DNA of 64,000 nucleotides, taken from assembly GCF_001590985.1 (NCBI RefSeq), contig NZ_BCTX01000006.1, positions 1-64,000 on the forward strand, written 5' to 3'. The stretch comes from Novosphingobium naphthalenivorans NBRC 102051 (GTDB lineage Bacteria > Pseudomonadota > Alphaproteobacteria > Sphingomonadales > Sphingomonadaceae). The translations under genes were made by a program, and so were the position numbers. Position 1 is the stretch's first letter. Each line of letters opens with the position of its first letter. The notes beneath the pieces were generated by a model that saw only the letters and a program-made list of their open reading frames with translations, was not told the DNA's origin and made no database searches. Positions 18,279-28,400 of this stretch are shown piece by piece.

Positions 18279-19172
18279 TCAGAAGACGTAGAGCGCGCGC
18301 ATCAAAAAGCCGAAATCCTGCCGGAAACCACCGGTCGCATCGAACTGGTGGTTGACTTCACCCAGCAGCTGGAACTTGGGCGTCAGGAACTTCGACGCGA
18401 CGAAACGCACTTCGTTGAAATTCGTACGGTTACCCGTATCGATTCCGTCCAGCCGCTGCTTGCCGCCGCGCAAGCCCTGATAACCGATCGAAGTTGAAAC
18501 GCCGCCCGGCCAGGCGTGATTCAAAAAGGCTTGTATCTGGACGGTCTCCGCCTGGGTCAGGCGCTGCGTGCCACCCGCGCCGGCGTCGTTGTTCGCTCCA
18601 TAGAAGATCATGTCCGCCGATACGTCGACGGACCAGCCCTTGCCGATCCCCTGCGACAACCCCAGCTGCGGGTTATAGACCATGCGGTTGCCCCCCAGAT
18701 TGAGCGGCTCGTTCTTGTCGTATTTGCCGGTCGGCACAGTGAGATAGACTGTGAACGCAAGATAGCGCTGCCGCTTCGCATCGTTGATCGGCCAGGCGAC
18801 CGCCGCAAGGATGGTATCGCCAAGCCCCGCGCTGCGGCGCAACCGCGTTCCCGCGACCCGGGCATGATCCAGCGATCCGAAGGGCTGCAGCACTTCAACC
18901 AGCGCCAGCGTGTCGCCGACATTGAAATAATGGGCAAGACGGGCAATGCCGAGATTCAGGTCAAGATTGGTCCCGTCTTCAAGATCCGGCCCGGAAACCG
19001 GCGTGATCTTGTCATGGTGACCGTAAAGTCCGTAGGCCAGAAAAACGGTCGTGCCCGGAGGGACCGCAACAACTTCATGGGGCTCCAGTTCGGTCGCCTG
19101 TGCAACCCCGCATAGCCCTGTCACATTCATCGCCCCCGCGAGAGCTGCCGCGAAATATCGCGCAATTCGCAT
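18279..19172 (-). CDS. Outer membrane protein of the phenol MetA pathway family
   Basis: The 297-residue product has a signal peptide cleaved after AQA and the amphipathic beta-strand pattern of the MetA-pathway-of-phenol-degradation family (SphA/meta-cleavage porin-like), ending in a C-terminal phenylalanine as outer membrane barrels do. Family members are found in aromatic-compound clusters and are thought to take up hydrophobic substrates. Its place next to the ketone carboxylase regulon suggests uptake of the aromatic ketone. The ATG at 19172 follows a GGAGG ribosome binding site. Confidence 0.8.
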   Translation of the reverse strand: MRIARYFAAALAGAMNVTGLCGVAQATELEPHEVVAVPPGTTVFLAYGLYGHHDKITPVSGPDLEDGTNLDLNLGIARLAHYFNVGDTLALVEVLQPFGSLDHARVAGTRLRRSAGLGDTILAAVAWPINDAKRQRYLAFTVYLTVPTGKYDKNEPLNLGGNRMVYNPQLGLSQGIGKGWSVDVSADMIFYGANNDAGAGGTQRLTQAETVQIQAFLNHAWPGGVSTSIGYQGLRGGKQRLDGIDTGNRTNFNEVRFVASKFLTPKFQLLGEVNHQFDATGGFRQDFGFLMRALYVF

Positions 19173-19230
19173 TGCAAATCCTCCTGCCCATATGTTCTCG
19201 GCAAGTCCGTAACATCACCCCCAATCATTC

Positions 19231-19257
19231 CTCAAATATTATTGCTTATATTTTGAG
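19231..19257. promoter_or_regulatory. AT-rich imperfect palindrome upstream of the outer membrane protein gene
   Basis: Arms CTCAAATAT and ATATTTTGAG face each other about 60-85 bases upstream of the start codon, within an AT-rich stretch. The layout resembles the palindrome at 12195-12220, with which it shares the arm core AAATA/TATTT. It may be an operator. No good -24/-12 element is seen here. Confidence 0.4.
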
Positions 19258-19681
19258 TTTTATGGGCTGATGTGGAGAAAATGGCACATATATTCACAAC
19301 ATATTACTTCATATGAAGGCATATTTTACTACCGATGGAATTAATAATTCTGATGCGATGCATTGGGAATCACATCGACCCCCAACCTCATGGGGGCAGA
19401 ACAAACGGCGCATGGGGGCGAGCCGGCTCATCGCACAGACGTTTGCGGCGAGATTCGCATGGCGGGCGGCGATCCTGCGGAGGCGCTTCAGCTGAGAGAA
19501 AGAGTGTTCACTTGGACCAACACCCTTCTTCGCACGTCAAATACGCGAAAGAGGTTTCCGACCGCTCATTTCCGGCGGCTCGAAAGAGCGAATCGGCACC
19601 CAAAACCGCCACGTCGCGATGGAGCCGACTTTCTCCGGAAAGCTCTTAAAAGGGGGGGAGACGCCACCTCCGAAAGGGGGG
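19258..19681. other. Intergenic region between chromosomal flank and attachment site
   Basis: An AT-rich stretch runs to about 19345, and the rest returns to normal composition. Short open frames are present, but none has a ribosome binding site or recognisable similarity. I see no gene here. Confidence 0.5.
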
Positions 19682-19726
19682 TGGCGCACCCGACAGGATT
19701 CGAACCTGTGGCCTCTGCCTTCGGAG
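19682..19726 (-). repeat. tRNA-Arg(CCG) 3' fragment, ICE attachment site (att)
   Basis: Read on the minus strand this is the 3' part of a tRNA-Arg with anticodon CCG: the complete anticodon loop CTCCGAA, stem GGCAG, variable loop, T arm with GGTTCGAATCC, acceptor strand and encoded CCA. Similarity to a tRNA stops exactly at the 5' edge of the anticodon loop, beyond which the sequence is unrelated. It is therefore not a functional tRNA but the duplicated end left by a tRNA-targeting integrase, whose gene starts 180 bases away. The intact tRNA should lie at the far end of the element, outside the window. Confidence 0.88.
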
Positions 19727-19906
19727 CAATTTAACCTGCCCTACGATGGTTTTCGACGGGTTTCGCTCCGATGCGCTATGCTACTGTAATCGCTAAACAA
19801 ATTGAAATTCTGGCTCACTCGACGTACTCTCGGACACGCTCCGACTTGCGTCCGGCTGCTTACGTGGTGCTTACGCGAGAATGGGAGTTTGGACGGGAGA
19901 ATTCCC

Positions 19907-21265
19907 ATGGCTAAGCTCACAAAGCGCCTCGTCGACGCCGCCGAGTCCCGGGAGAAAGACTATGTCATCTGGGATGACGAGCTACCAGGCTTCGGCCTGC
20001 GCGTCTTTGCATCTGGCAAGCGGAGCTACGTCCTTCAATACCGAGCGCTGGGCCGCTCGCGCCGATACACTATCGGCTTGCATGGCGTCTGGACCGCCGA
20101 GAGTGCGCGGCAGGAGGCGAAGGTCCAGTTGGGCCGCGTCGCTCAGGGGGACAATCCTGCCGAGGAACGCCAGCTCGACCACAAGGCCATCACCGTCAAG
20201 GAGCTCTGCACGCTCTACCTCAATGATCTCAACGCAGGACTCATCCTGGGGAAAGGCGGGCGGCCCAAGAAGCCGACGACCGTCGTAACGGATACCGGGC
20301 GCATCGAACGGCACATCATCCCGCTCCTCGGGACGCGCCGCGTGAGGGATCTAACCAAGGCCGACATCAACAAGGTCCTGAAGGACATCATGGCCGGCAA
20401 GACGCGAGTCTCTGTCAAGACGAAGAAGCTGCGCGGCAAAGCCATTGTCCGCGGCGGCGCCGGCACGGCCACACGGACTGTCGGGCTGCTCGGTGGCATC
20501 CTCACCTACGCCGTTGAAGCCGGCATCATCGCGATCAATCCGGCCCACGGCCTGCGGAAGCCGAAAGACAATGTCCGCACGCGCCGGCTCACGGAGGCGG
20601 AGTATCGGACACTGGGTGAAATGCTGCGCGCAGCCGACAAGGAGGAGAAGTTCGCAACGACGGTGGAGATCATTCGTCAGATTGCGCTGACCGGCTGCCG
20701 CCGCAGCGAGATGATCGGCCTCATGTGGGCCGAAGCGGACACCGATGGGAGCTGCCTGCGGCTAATCGACAGTAAGGAGGGGACCTCGATCCGTCCGATC
20801 GGCCTGCCCGTTGTCGAGTTTCTCGAAGCGCGTCGGAAGACAGCCTCCGGCACCTATGTCTTCCCCGGCTACGGCGACGACAACGCGTTCGGCAGTTTCC
20901 CCAACCATTGGGAGCAGATCTTCAAGGACTCACCGCTCTCGGACGTCACGCCCCACGTCTTGCGGCACAGCTTCGCGAGCGTCGGCAACGATCTGGGCTT
21001 CACGGAGGTGACGATCGCCGCGTTGGTCGGCCATGCCAAAGGCTCCGTCACCAGCAAATACATTCACGCGCTCGACACGGCCCTCATCATGGCGGCGGAC
21101 ACGATCGCCGGCTACGTCGGCGGCCTGCTAGATGGGAAGGAATTCAAGCAGACAGCCTACGCGCTCGACCGCGCCTCCCGGAAAGCGGCGCTTGCGCGCT
21201 TCCTCCGGAAGGCCGCCGGCGATGATGAGCAGGAAAGCCGCCAGACGACGCGTATCGCTGCCTAA
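19907..21265 (+). CDS. int: P4-type tyrosine integrase of the ICE
   Basis: The 452-residue product has the N-terminal DUF4102 arm-binding domain (KLTKRLVDAAESREKDYVIWDDELPGFGLRVFASGKRSYVLQYR), a core-binding SAM-like domain and a C-terminal tyrosine recombinase domain with ALTGCRRSEMIGLMW, the HVLRHSFAS box, GHAKGSVTSKYIH and the nucleophilic tyrosine in that last motif. I start it at the ATG at 19907, which has a GGGAGA ribosome binding site; the upstream extension is not family-like. It integrates the element into the tRNA-Arg gene whose 3' fragment lies beside it. It points away from the attachment site. Confidence 0.93.
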   Translation: MAKLTKRLVDAAESREKDYVIWDDELPGFGLRVFASGKRSYVLQYRALGRSRRYTIGLHGVWTAESARQEAKVQLGRVAQGDNPAEERQLDHKAITVKELCTLYLNDLNAGLILGKGGRPKKPTTVVTDTGRIERHIIPLLGTRRVRDLTKADINKVLKDIMAGKTRVSVKTKKLRGKAIVRGGAGTATRTVGLLGGILTYAVEAGIIAINPAHGLRKPKDNVRTRRLTEAEYRTLGEMLRAADKEEKFATTVEIIRQIALTGCRRSEMIGLMWAEADTDGSCLRLIDSKEGTSIRPIGLPVVEFLEARRKTASGTYVFPGYGDDNAFGSFPNHWEQIFKDSPLSDVTPHVLRHSFASVGNDLGFTEVTIAALVGHAKGSVTSKYIHALDTALIMAADTIAGYVGGLLDGKEFKQTAYALDRASRKAALARFLRKAAGDDEQESRQTTRIAA

Positions 21266-21305
21266 CTTCGACTCACTACAAGCCCGCTCACTGTAAACGA
21301 GCCTG

Positions 21306-21334
21306 TTGGCTAATGTGTATCCATTGGCTACACT
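21306..21334 (+). promoter_or_regulatory. Promoter giving a probable leaderless transcript into the Gabija operon
   Basis: TTGGCT and TACACT are separated by 17 bases, a good sigma-70-type -35/-10 pair. The expected start of transcription falls at about 21341, one base before the ATG at 21342. TTGGCTA occurs twice here, 18 bases apart, and may form an operator for the small ribbon-helix-helix protein. Confidence 0.5.
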
Positions 21335-21341
21335 GACCCGC

Positions 21342-21545
21342 ATGATGAAGGATTCGGGTCTACGCATCCGGGTGCAGCGCGATCTTCGCGACAAATTCCT
21401 TGAGGTGTGCCGGACACAGGACAAGCCCGCCGCCCAGGTCATTCGGGAATTCATGCGCGACTACGTTGAGCACCACGGCCTGTCGGTCGGACACGCTGAC
21501 AGGCGTCCGCCTTCGGCAGTAGCCGATCCAAAGGGCGACGCCTAA
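21342..21545 (+). CDS. Small ribbon-helix-helix-like protein
   Basis: The predicted 67-residue protein (MMKDSGLRIRVQRDLRDKFLEVCRTQDKPAAQVIREFMRDYV) has a CopG/Arc-like ribbon-helix-helix pattern. I place the start at the ATG at 21342 because the promoter elements at 21306-21334 overlap the longer TTG-initiated frame. The gene ends on the first base of the following OLD nuclease gene, so it is the first gene of the Gabija operon. It may be its repressor. It has no toxin partner next to it. Confidence 0.6.
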   Translation: MMKDSGLRIRVQRDLRDKFLEVCRTQDKPAAQVIREFMRDYVEHHGLSVGHADRRPPSAVADPKGDA

Positions 21546-23458
21546 TGCGCATCACCCGTCTCGGCATCTCAAACTTTCGTTCGATCAAGGCCCTCGACCT
21601 CGATCTGAATGAAACGACCGTCCTCATCGGCCCGAACAATGCCGGAAAGACCGCTATCCTCGACGCAGTGCGGATCGTTCTCACGCGACGCTGGGGACAG
21701 CACGGCACCGGCTTTACCGAATACGATGTTCACCTCGCTGACGAAGATGCTGACCCCAAAGCGCCGCCGGGTGTCTCGATAGAAATCCGCGTCGAAGAAC
21801 AACAAGCGGGGGAATGGCCCGAGGCACTTCAGCAGGACCTCGACGAGATCGTCCAGACCGATCCCGCTACTGGCAAGACTTTCATCATCCTCCGCGCAAG
21901 CTGCGTTTGGAATGAGGCTGCGGGCAGCTTCGAACCATCGTGGATCTTTCTCAACGCTGGGCGCGCGCCACTTGTCGGCGGCTCAGCTCGGCGCATGAAC
22001 CTCGAACGTTTCTGGCAGTACCTTCCAGTTTTCTACCTGGGCGCATTGAGAGACGCGGACGACGAGTTTTCCCCGCGCTCTCAATTTTGGGGCCGACTGC
22101 TCAAGGCCATGGAGATTCCGCCCGCGTTGGAAACCAAGGTCCAGCGCGTCCTCGATCTTCTAAACAAGAAGTTGCTGCAAGCCGATCCCCGGCTCGCGCA
22201 GATCGCGGAAACGCTCTCCGGCGCCACGCGCGTCGCAGCGCGTGACCGGGACGGCAAGGTTGATTTGCGCCTCGTCCCCCTCAAGTCGTGGGACTTGCTT
22301 TCCAAGGCCGAAATCATTCTGCGCAACGAACCCGACTGGCCTTGGCTTCCGCTGCAACGCCACGGTCAGGGCGTGCAGAGCCTGTCCGTCATCTTCTTGT
22401 TCCAGGCCTTCGTCGAACATCTCCTCGCAGAACTCTACGAGGCCGACAGCGCCCCCGTGCTAGCGCTTGAAGAACCAGAAACGCACCTACATCCGCAAGC
22501 CGCGCGGACCCTCTGGACCCATATCAAAGCGCTGCCCGGCCAGAAGATCATCACCACGCACTCTCCTTATTTCGTGCAGCACGTTCCGTTTCGCGACCTT
22601 CGCCTCGTTCGCCTGACTGAGAGCGGAACCGATGTTTATTCGCTGCCGTCGAACTTCTCCGCACGCATCCCGCATGTAGCGGCGCTCGATGCCGTTGTTG
22701 GCGGAAGTGGCGGGTTGCTCGAATACGATCGTGCGGCCGAGATGCTGACCGTTCACGGCAAGCTTGACGAGCAGCGCTACCGGGATGTGCTGACTTGCTA
22801 CGGCACTCACGCCGACAGGGCCGTTATCCACGGTGTCTTGCGTGACCTGCGCGATCGCGCGTTGCTCTTTATCGGCGACGAGGAATTGAGGGCGCTGGAA
22901 ACCTTCGCGCGCCGGATTCGTGGCGAAATTTTCTTCGCTCGACGCTGGTTCATCGTCGAGGGGCAGGCCGAGTATTTGCTGGTTCACGCCATAGCGCGGG
23001 AACTCGGATACGATCTCGACGAGCATGGCGTCGCGGTGATCGACGCCCAGAACAACGGTAACCCCGCCATCTTCTCCGCGCTCGCACGGGCTCTTGCCAT
23101 ACCGTGGCTCGCAGTGTTCGACGGCGACGGCGCCGGGCATGGCTATTGCCAAAGCATCGAGGCGCGCGACTTCGAGGCGGCGTTCGTCGCGACGCGGTGC
23201 CGGACGCTCGCCGCTGGGGACCTTGAAGCGCAGTTGGTCGCCGACGGCCTTGAGGCAGAACTCAAAACCGCGCTGACGAACCTCAGCGTCGCCGGCGCTG
23301 CGGCGGCCGACCAAGCTGCGTTGCTAGGTTATTTGCGAGGACACAAGACGGCCTATGCGGCGGAGCTTGCGACCATGCTCCGCGGAAACGTCGCGCTTGC
23401 CGGGCGGATGCCCCAAGCCTTTCGCGATGCGATTGCAGACCTTCGGGGGCTGGCATGA
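21545..23458 (+). CDS. gajA: Gabija GajA: OLD-family ATPase-TOPRIM endonuclease
   Basis: The 637-residue product is a class 2 OLD nuclease. The N-terminal ATPase has Walker A IGPNNAGKTAIL near residue 29 and Walker B LALEEPETHLHP near residue 305, with ITTHSPYF following. The C-terminal TOPRIM domain has the catalytic glutamate in FIVEGQAEYLLV near residue 475 and the DxD motif in VFDGDGAG near residue 530. Immediately downstream and overlapping (ATGA) is a UvrD-like helicase, the arrangement that defines the Gabija anti-phage system. GajA cuts DNA when nucleotides are depleted during phage replication. It is somewhat longer than the best-studied GajA. Confidence 0.88.
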   Translation: MRITRLGISNFRSIKALDLDLNETTVLIGPNNAGKTAILDAVRIVLTRRWGQHGTGFTEYDVHLADEDADPKAPPGVSIEIRVEEQQAGEWPEALQQDLDEIVQTDPATGKTFIILRASCVWNEAAGSFEPSWIFLNAGRAPLVGGSARRMNLERFWQYLPVFYLGALRDADDEFSPRSQFWGRLLKAMEIPPALETKVQRVLDLLNKKLLQADPRLAQIAETLSGATRVAARDRDGKVDLRLVPLKSWDLLSKAEIILRNEPDWPWLPLQRHGQGVQSLSVIFLFQAFVEHLLAELYEADSAPVLALEEPETHLHPQAARTLWTHIKALPGQKIITTHSPYFVQHVPFRDLRLVRLTESGTDVYSLPSNFSARIPHVAALDAVVGGSGGLLEYDRAAEMLTVHGKLDEQRYRDVLTCYGTHADRAVIHGVLRDLRDRALLFIGDEELRALETFARRIRGEIFFARRWFIVEGQAEYLLVHAIARELGYDLDEHGVAVIDAQNNGNPAIFSALARALAIPWLAVFDGDGAGHGYCQSIEARDFEAAFVATRCRTLAAGDLEAQLVADGLEAELKTALTNLSVAGAAAADQAALLGYLRGHKTAYAAELATMLRGNVALAGRMPQAFRDAIADLRGLA

Positions 23459-25359
23459 CTGACAATCCGCTTGAGCAGTCTCTCGCCAAACTGACGGACA
23501 TCCAGCGTGAAGCAGTAGCGTGGGACAATGGCGCGATGCTGGTTCTCGCCGGCCCTGGTTCAGGCAAGACTCAGGTGCTCACCTGCCGCATCGCCCGTTT
23601 GCTTGACGAAGGTCGCGACAGGTCCTTCCGCATTCTCGCCTTGACCTTCACGAACAAGGCTGCCGACGAGATGAAGGAGCGCGTCACCAACTTCGTCCCC
23701 GGCCTTGAAGAGCGCGCCAACATAGGCACCTTCCACAGCTTCTGCGGACAGGTTCTGCGTCAACACGGCATCCACCTCGGCATCAAGCCGGACTTCGCCA
23801 TCTACTCACAGGACGATGATCGTAACGCCGTTCTGGAAGACGCGCTGAAACGCGCGGGCATGGATCCCCTGGCCGTCCGCTATCTCAGCCTGATCGACCG
23901 CATGAAGACCATGCTGGTAGAACCAAAGGACGCGGAGTCACGCCTGACGCGAACGACCGACGCCCATGCAATTGCGCTGACCTATCAAGCTTACGAAGAC
24001 GAACTGCGACGCCTCAACGTGCTCGATTTCAACTCGCTGATATTCGAGGCGCATCGGCTGTTTTCCAATTTTCCTGCCATCGCGGTTCGCTACCGCCGCT
24101 CCTATCCTTATTGGCTGCTCGACGAGTTTCAGGACACCAATGACGCCCAATACCGGCTCATTCGCGCGATGGCGGGACAGGACTTCAAGAACGTCTTCGC
24201 CGTCGCTGATGACGACCAGATCATCTACCAATGGAACGGTGCCAGCTTCCGTCAGCTTCAGCGTTTTCGCGCCGACTTTGCGCCGCAACTGATCCAGCTT
24301 CCAACGAACTACCGTTGCCCGCCTGCCATCGTGACGGCGGCCAATCGGCTCGTGGCCTACAACGTCCAGAGGACGGAGGCGAAGAAGCCTCTTGTCGCCG
24401 GCAAGACAGAACTCAAGCTCCCCGCACACGAACATATCCAGCTTCGCGCATTTGATTCCGACGAGACGGAAGCGGAGGAAATCGCGAAGGAAATTGCAGT
24501 GCGCGGGAAGAGCCAATGGGGACAGACCACGGTCCTGGCACGAACCCGCGCCTTGCTGGAGCGCATGCAGAAAGCGCTTCAGGTCCAACAGGTGCCCGCC
24601 GTCATCGCACAACGTCGGGACGATTTCCTGTCCGCCGAAATCCGGTGGCTGGTCGCTTGTTTAGTCGAGACCGTGCGGCCGTTGGATCGCCGAAACTTGG
24701 CCGTCTTAGCCGACGCCTTCAATAGGTTTGCCGAGATTCAAGTGTCGGTGGGTCAGGTCTTGTCGGACGCGGAAGCAAGCGGCGTCGCCTATCTCAGAGT
24801 ATGGGCCGAAGCGGCTAAGCGAGAGGTCGGAGACGGGTCGCCGCGATTGACGCTAATCGAAGCCGCCAGTCGCCTCGAACCGGCGTCGGCGAAGAAGATC
24901 GCCGACGACATTCTCGCGGAGTTTGCAAGCCAGGCCACTGGAAGTGACCCCGACCCGGACCTCGCTGAGGATCTTGCCGCGTGGCGCGAGATTTCTAACG
25001 ATATTGGCAAACATTTCGGGCGCAACATCACGCTCGACGAGTTCCTGCAACAACTTCAACTGCGGTCGAAGGAGCCATCGCCGCAACCTAACACCGTCAC
25101 TCTGATGACCGTGCATGGGGCCAAGGGTCGCGAGTTCGACTTCGTTTATCTGATCGGGCTGGCCGAAGACATTCTGCCGTCGTTCCAGAGCCGTCAGAAA
25201 GGTGACGGCAGTCCGGAGATGGAAGAGGAACGGCGAAATTGTTTCGTCGCCATTACACGAGCCAAAGAATCTCTCATTCTGAGCCGCGCAAGTACCTATA
25301 GAGGCTGGGGAAAGCAGCCTTCACGATTTCTCGTGGAGATGGGGTTGGCTCAGGGGTAG
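23455..25359 (+). CDS. gajB: Gabija GajB: UvrD/Rep-like SF1 helicase
   Basis: The 634-residue product is an SF1A helicase with Walker A GPGSGKT near residue 33, motif Ia LTFTNKAADEM, Walker B LLDEFQDTND, motif III FAVADDDQIIYQWNGA, motif V TVHGAKGREFDFVYL and motif VI FVAITRAKESL. Its ATG overlaps the gajA stop. In Gabija, GajB binds GajA and senses DNA ends. A chromosomal repair helicase is the alternative reading, but the coupling to an OLD nuclease within a mobile element makes Gabija far more likely. Confidence 0.88.
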   Translation: MTDNPLEQSLAKLTDIQREAVAWDNGAMLVLAGPGSGKTQVLTCRIARLLDEGRDRSFRILALTFTNKAADEMKERVTNFVPGLEERANIGTFHSFCGQVLRQHGIHLGIKPDFAIYSQDDDRNAVLEDALKRAGMDPLAVRYLSLIDRMKTMLVEPKDAESRLTRTTDAHAIALTYQAYEDELRRLNVLDFNSLIFEAHRLFSNFPAIAVRYRRSYPYWLLDEFQDTNDAQYRLIRAMAGQDFKNVFAVADDDQIIYQWNGASFRQLQRFRADFAPQLIQLPTNYRCPPAIVTAANRLVAYNVQRTEAKKPLVAGKTELKLPAHEHIQLRAFDSDETEAEEIAKEIAVRGKSQWGQTTVLARTRALLERMQKALQVQQVPAVIAQRRDDFLSAEIRWLVACLVETVRPLDRRNLAVLADAFNRFAEIQVSVGQVLSDAEASGVAYLRVWAEAAKREVGDGSPRLTLIEAASRLEPASAKKIADDILAEFASQATGSDPDPDLAEDLAAWREISNDIGKHFGRNITLDEFLQQLQLRSKEPSPQPNTVTLMTVHGAKGREFDFVYLIGLAEDILPSFQSRQKGDGSPEMEEERRNCFVAITRAKESLILSRASTYRGWGKQPSRFLVEMGLAQG

Positions 25360-25474
25360 TGAGACGCCCAACGTGAGTAGATCGTGGTGGAGTACGGTGT
25401 TCGTTCTGTTAATGCAGGGACCATGACGAGTAGAGTTGCGGAAAAATCCGGGTGATAGGGCGGGGGCGAAGACG

Positions 25475-28400
25475 TTGAACAGTTTCTATGAGCGGCCGAT
25501 TCTGAACTCGCCCTATCGCGCGCCGGAATTGCATCATCCGCTCGATCAAAACGGTCAACCCCTCGAAGGGGAGCCGAGGCAGGGGCGCCGCCCATCGCGC
25601 TTCATTGTTCCCGTTCCGGCCTCGCGGAAGAAAGCGTCAACCTTGCAGGCCTCCCTCGACCTGGAGACCTACACTGAAAACGCGCTCATCAACGAGATAC
25701 GCGGGTACGTCGATCTGTGGCGGAGCCTGCGCAATCCCGCCGACTGGGGCGTGACCGCAGTCTCCCAGCGGCTCCTGGAGCATTGGCGCCGGCCTCAAGA
25801 ATGGTGGGCCGGCCCGCGCCCCTTCTTCTGCCAGCTCGAAGCCGTCGAAACGATCATCTGGCTGACTGAGGTCGCACCCAGGCGCGCGGCCTCGAAGGGC
25901 CTCCTGGATCAGATCGCCAATGCCAACGAGGAGGCCAATCCGGAACTCTTCCGCCTAGCCATGAAGATGGCCACGGGCAGTGGCAAGACGACCGTCATGG
26001 CCATGCTGATCGCCTGGCAGGCGGTGAACGCCGCTCGCAAGGAATCGAAGGACTTCTCCCGCGCCTTCCTGATCGTCGCACCCGGCATCACGATCAAGGA
26101 TCGACTCCGTGTGCTCCAGCCAAGCGAGCCGGACAACTATTATGAGACGCGCGAGATCGTGCCGCCGGAGATGTTACCCGACATTCGGCGCGCGGAGATC
26201 GTGATCACCAACTACCACGCCTTTCAGCACCGCGAGACGCTGGCCTTGCCCAAGGTCGCGCGCAGCTTCCTCCAAGGCAACGACCCCGAGCCGCTCAAGA
26301 CGACGGAAACCGACGCTGAGATGCTGGAGCGGGCGTGCGGCAAGCTGCTCCGCTACGACCGTGTCAACGTCCTCAACGACGAAGCGCACCACTGCTATCG
26401 GCACAAGGGCGGCGCTGACGCCGAGGGCGCGCTGACCGGCGACGACAAGAAGGAAGCGGCCGAGAACGAGGAGGCCGCGCGGCTCTGGATCAACGGCATC
26501 GAGGCGCTGGATCGCAAGCTGTCGAAGGGTGTGCGCGCGGCTTATGACCTCTCAGCCACGCCTTTCTTTCTGCGCGGCTCCGGCTACGAGGAAGGCACGC
26601 TCTTCCCCTGGGTCGTGTCCGATTTCAGCCTGATGGACGCGATCGAGAGCGGCATCGTGAAGCTGCCGCGCGTGCCGGTGAGCGACAACCTCGTGCAGAC
26701 CGACACTGTCGTCTATCGCGACCTTTGGAAGCACATCGGCAAGGATCTGCCGAAGACGGCCGCGGGCGCCGCCAAGCTCAGCCCCTTCGACCTGCCCAAC
26801 ACGCTGAAGACCGCGTTGAACGCCCTCTACAGCCACTATGAAGGCGAGTACGAGCGCTGGCAGCGCGCTGGGATCGGCGTGCCGCCCGTCTTCATCGTTG
26901 TGTGCCAGAACACCGCGATCTCCAAGCTGGTGTTCGAATGGATCGCCGGCTTCGAGCGCGGCGACGCCGAGGAAGGCGAACGCGTGGCCTTTCATGCCGG
27001 CCATCTGGAGCTGTTCCGCAACTATGACGAACAGGGCGCGCGCCTCCCTCGTCCGCGTACGCTGCTGATCGACTCCCGCCAGATTGAGGCCGGCGACGCC
27101 CTCGACAAGGGTTTCCGCGACGCCGCCGGTCCCGAGATCGAGCAGTTCAAGCGCGAGCTGGCGGCACGCGAGGGCGCAGGCGCCGCGCAAGGCGAAGCCA
27201 GCGAGAGCGCGCTGCTGCGCGAGGTGATGAACACCGTTGGCCGCCCCGGTCGCCTTGGCGAGCAGATACGCTGCGTCGTCTCGGTTTCCATGCTGACCGA
27301 AGGCTGGGACACGAACACCGTGACGCACATCCTCGGCGTCCGCGCGTTCGGCACCCAACTTCTGTGCGAGCAGGTGGTCGGGCGCGGCCTGCGCCGCCAG
27401 TCCTATGACCTGAACCCCGAAACCGGCCTGTTCGACGTCGAATATGCCGACATCATGGGGATTCCGTTCGACTTCGCTTCCTCGCCGCAGGTCGCCAAGC
27501 CGACCAAGCCGAAGCCGGTCACGCGCGTCCACGCGATCAAGGAACGTGAAGCGTTGGAGATCATTTTCCCGCGCGTCAGCGGCTATCGCCGCGATCTGCC
27601 GTCCGAGAAGCTCGAAGCCGTATTCACTGAAGACAGCCGTCTGGAGATTACGCCGGCCGATATCGGCCCTACCTCGGTCGTCATGGAGGGGATAGTCGGC
27701 GCCGGCGTGACGATCACGCCCCAGGTGCTGGAGCGGCTGCGCCCCTCAGAGATCAGCTTCAACCTCGCGAAGCATCTGCTCTACACGAGCTTTCGCGACG
27801 AGGACGGTTTCCCGAAGCAGCACCTCTTCCCGCAGATCCAGCGTCTCGCGCGCCGCTGGCTCGACGAAGGTTATCTCGTCACGAAAGGCGTTCCGGTCGG
27901 CGCGATCCTCTATCAGGACCAGCTCGCCCGCGCGGCCGAGAAGATCGACATCGCCTGCACCCGCGCCAGCGAAGGGCGCATCGTAGCCGTGCTCGATCCC
28001 TACAATCCCAAGGGCTCGACGCGACACGTCAATTTCATCACCTCGAAGCCCTGCTGGAGGACCGGCGCGCAGCCGCCCAAGAGCCACATCAGCCATGTTG
28101 TGCTTGACTCTAGCTGGGAGGAACAACTCGCCCTGACGCTGGAAACCCATCCTCGCGTGCTGGCCTACGCCAAGAACCAGGCGCTGGGGTTCGAGGTCCC
28201 CTATCTCGATAGCGGCATTACTCGGCGCTACCTGGCCGACTTCCTGGTCCGGCTCGACGATGGCGCCGACGAGCCGCTCAACCTTGTTCTTGAGGTGAAG
28301 GGCATCAAGGACGAGGCCGACAAGGCCAAGGCCCAGACGACGCGCGAACTCTGGGTCCCTGGTGTCAACGCGCTCGGCGGCTTTGGCCGCTGGGCATTCG

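Noticed and set aside
19270..19300. Sigma-54-like TGGCAC at 19281
   Set aside because: The -12 position reads TTCAC in place of TTGC and the element points to no gene on the plus strand.
19682..19800. Complete tRNA gene at the integrase end
   Set aside because: Only the 3' part from the anticodon loop onward matches; the sequence beyond lacks the D arm and 5' acceptor strand.
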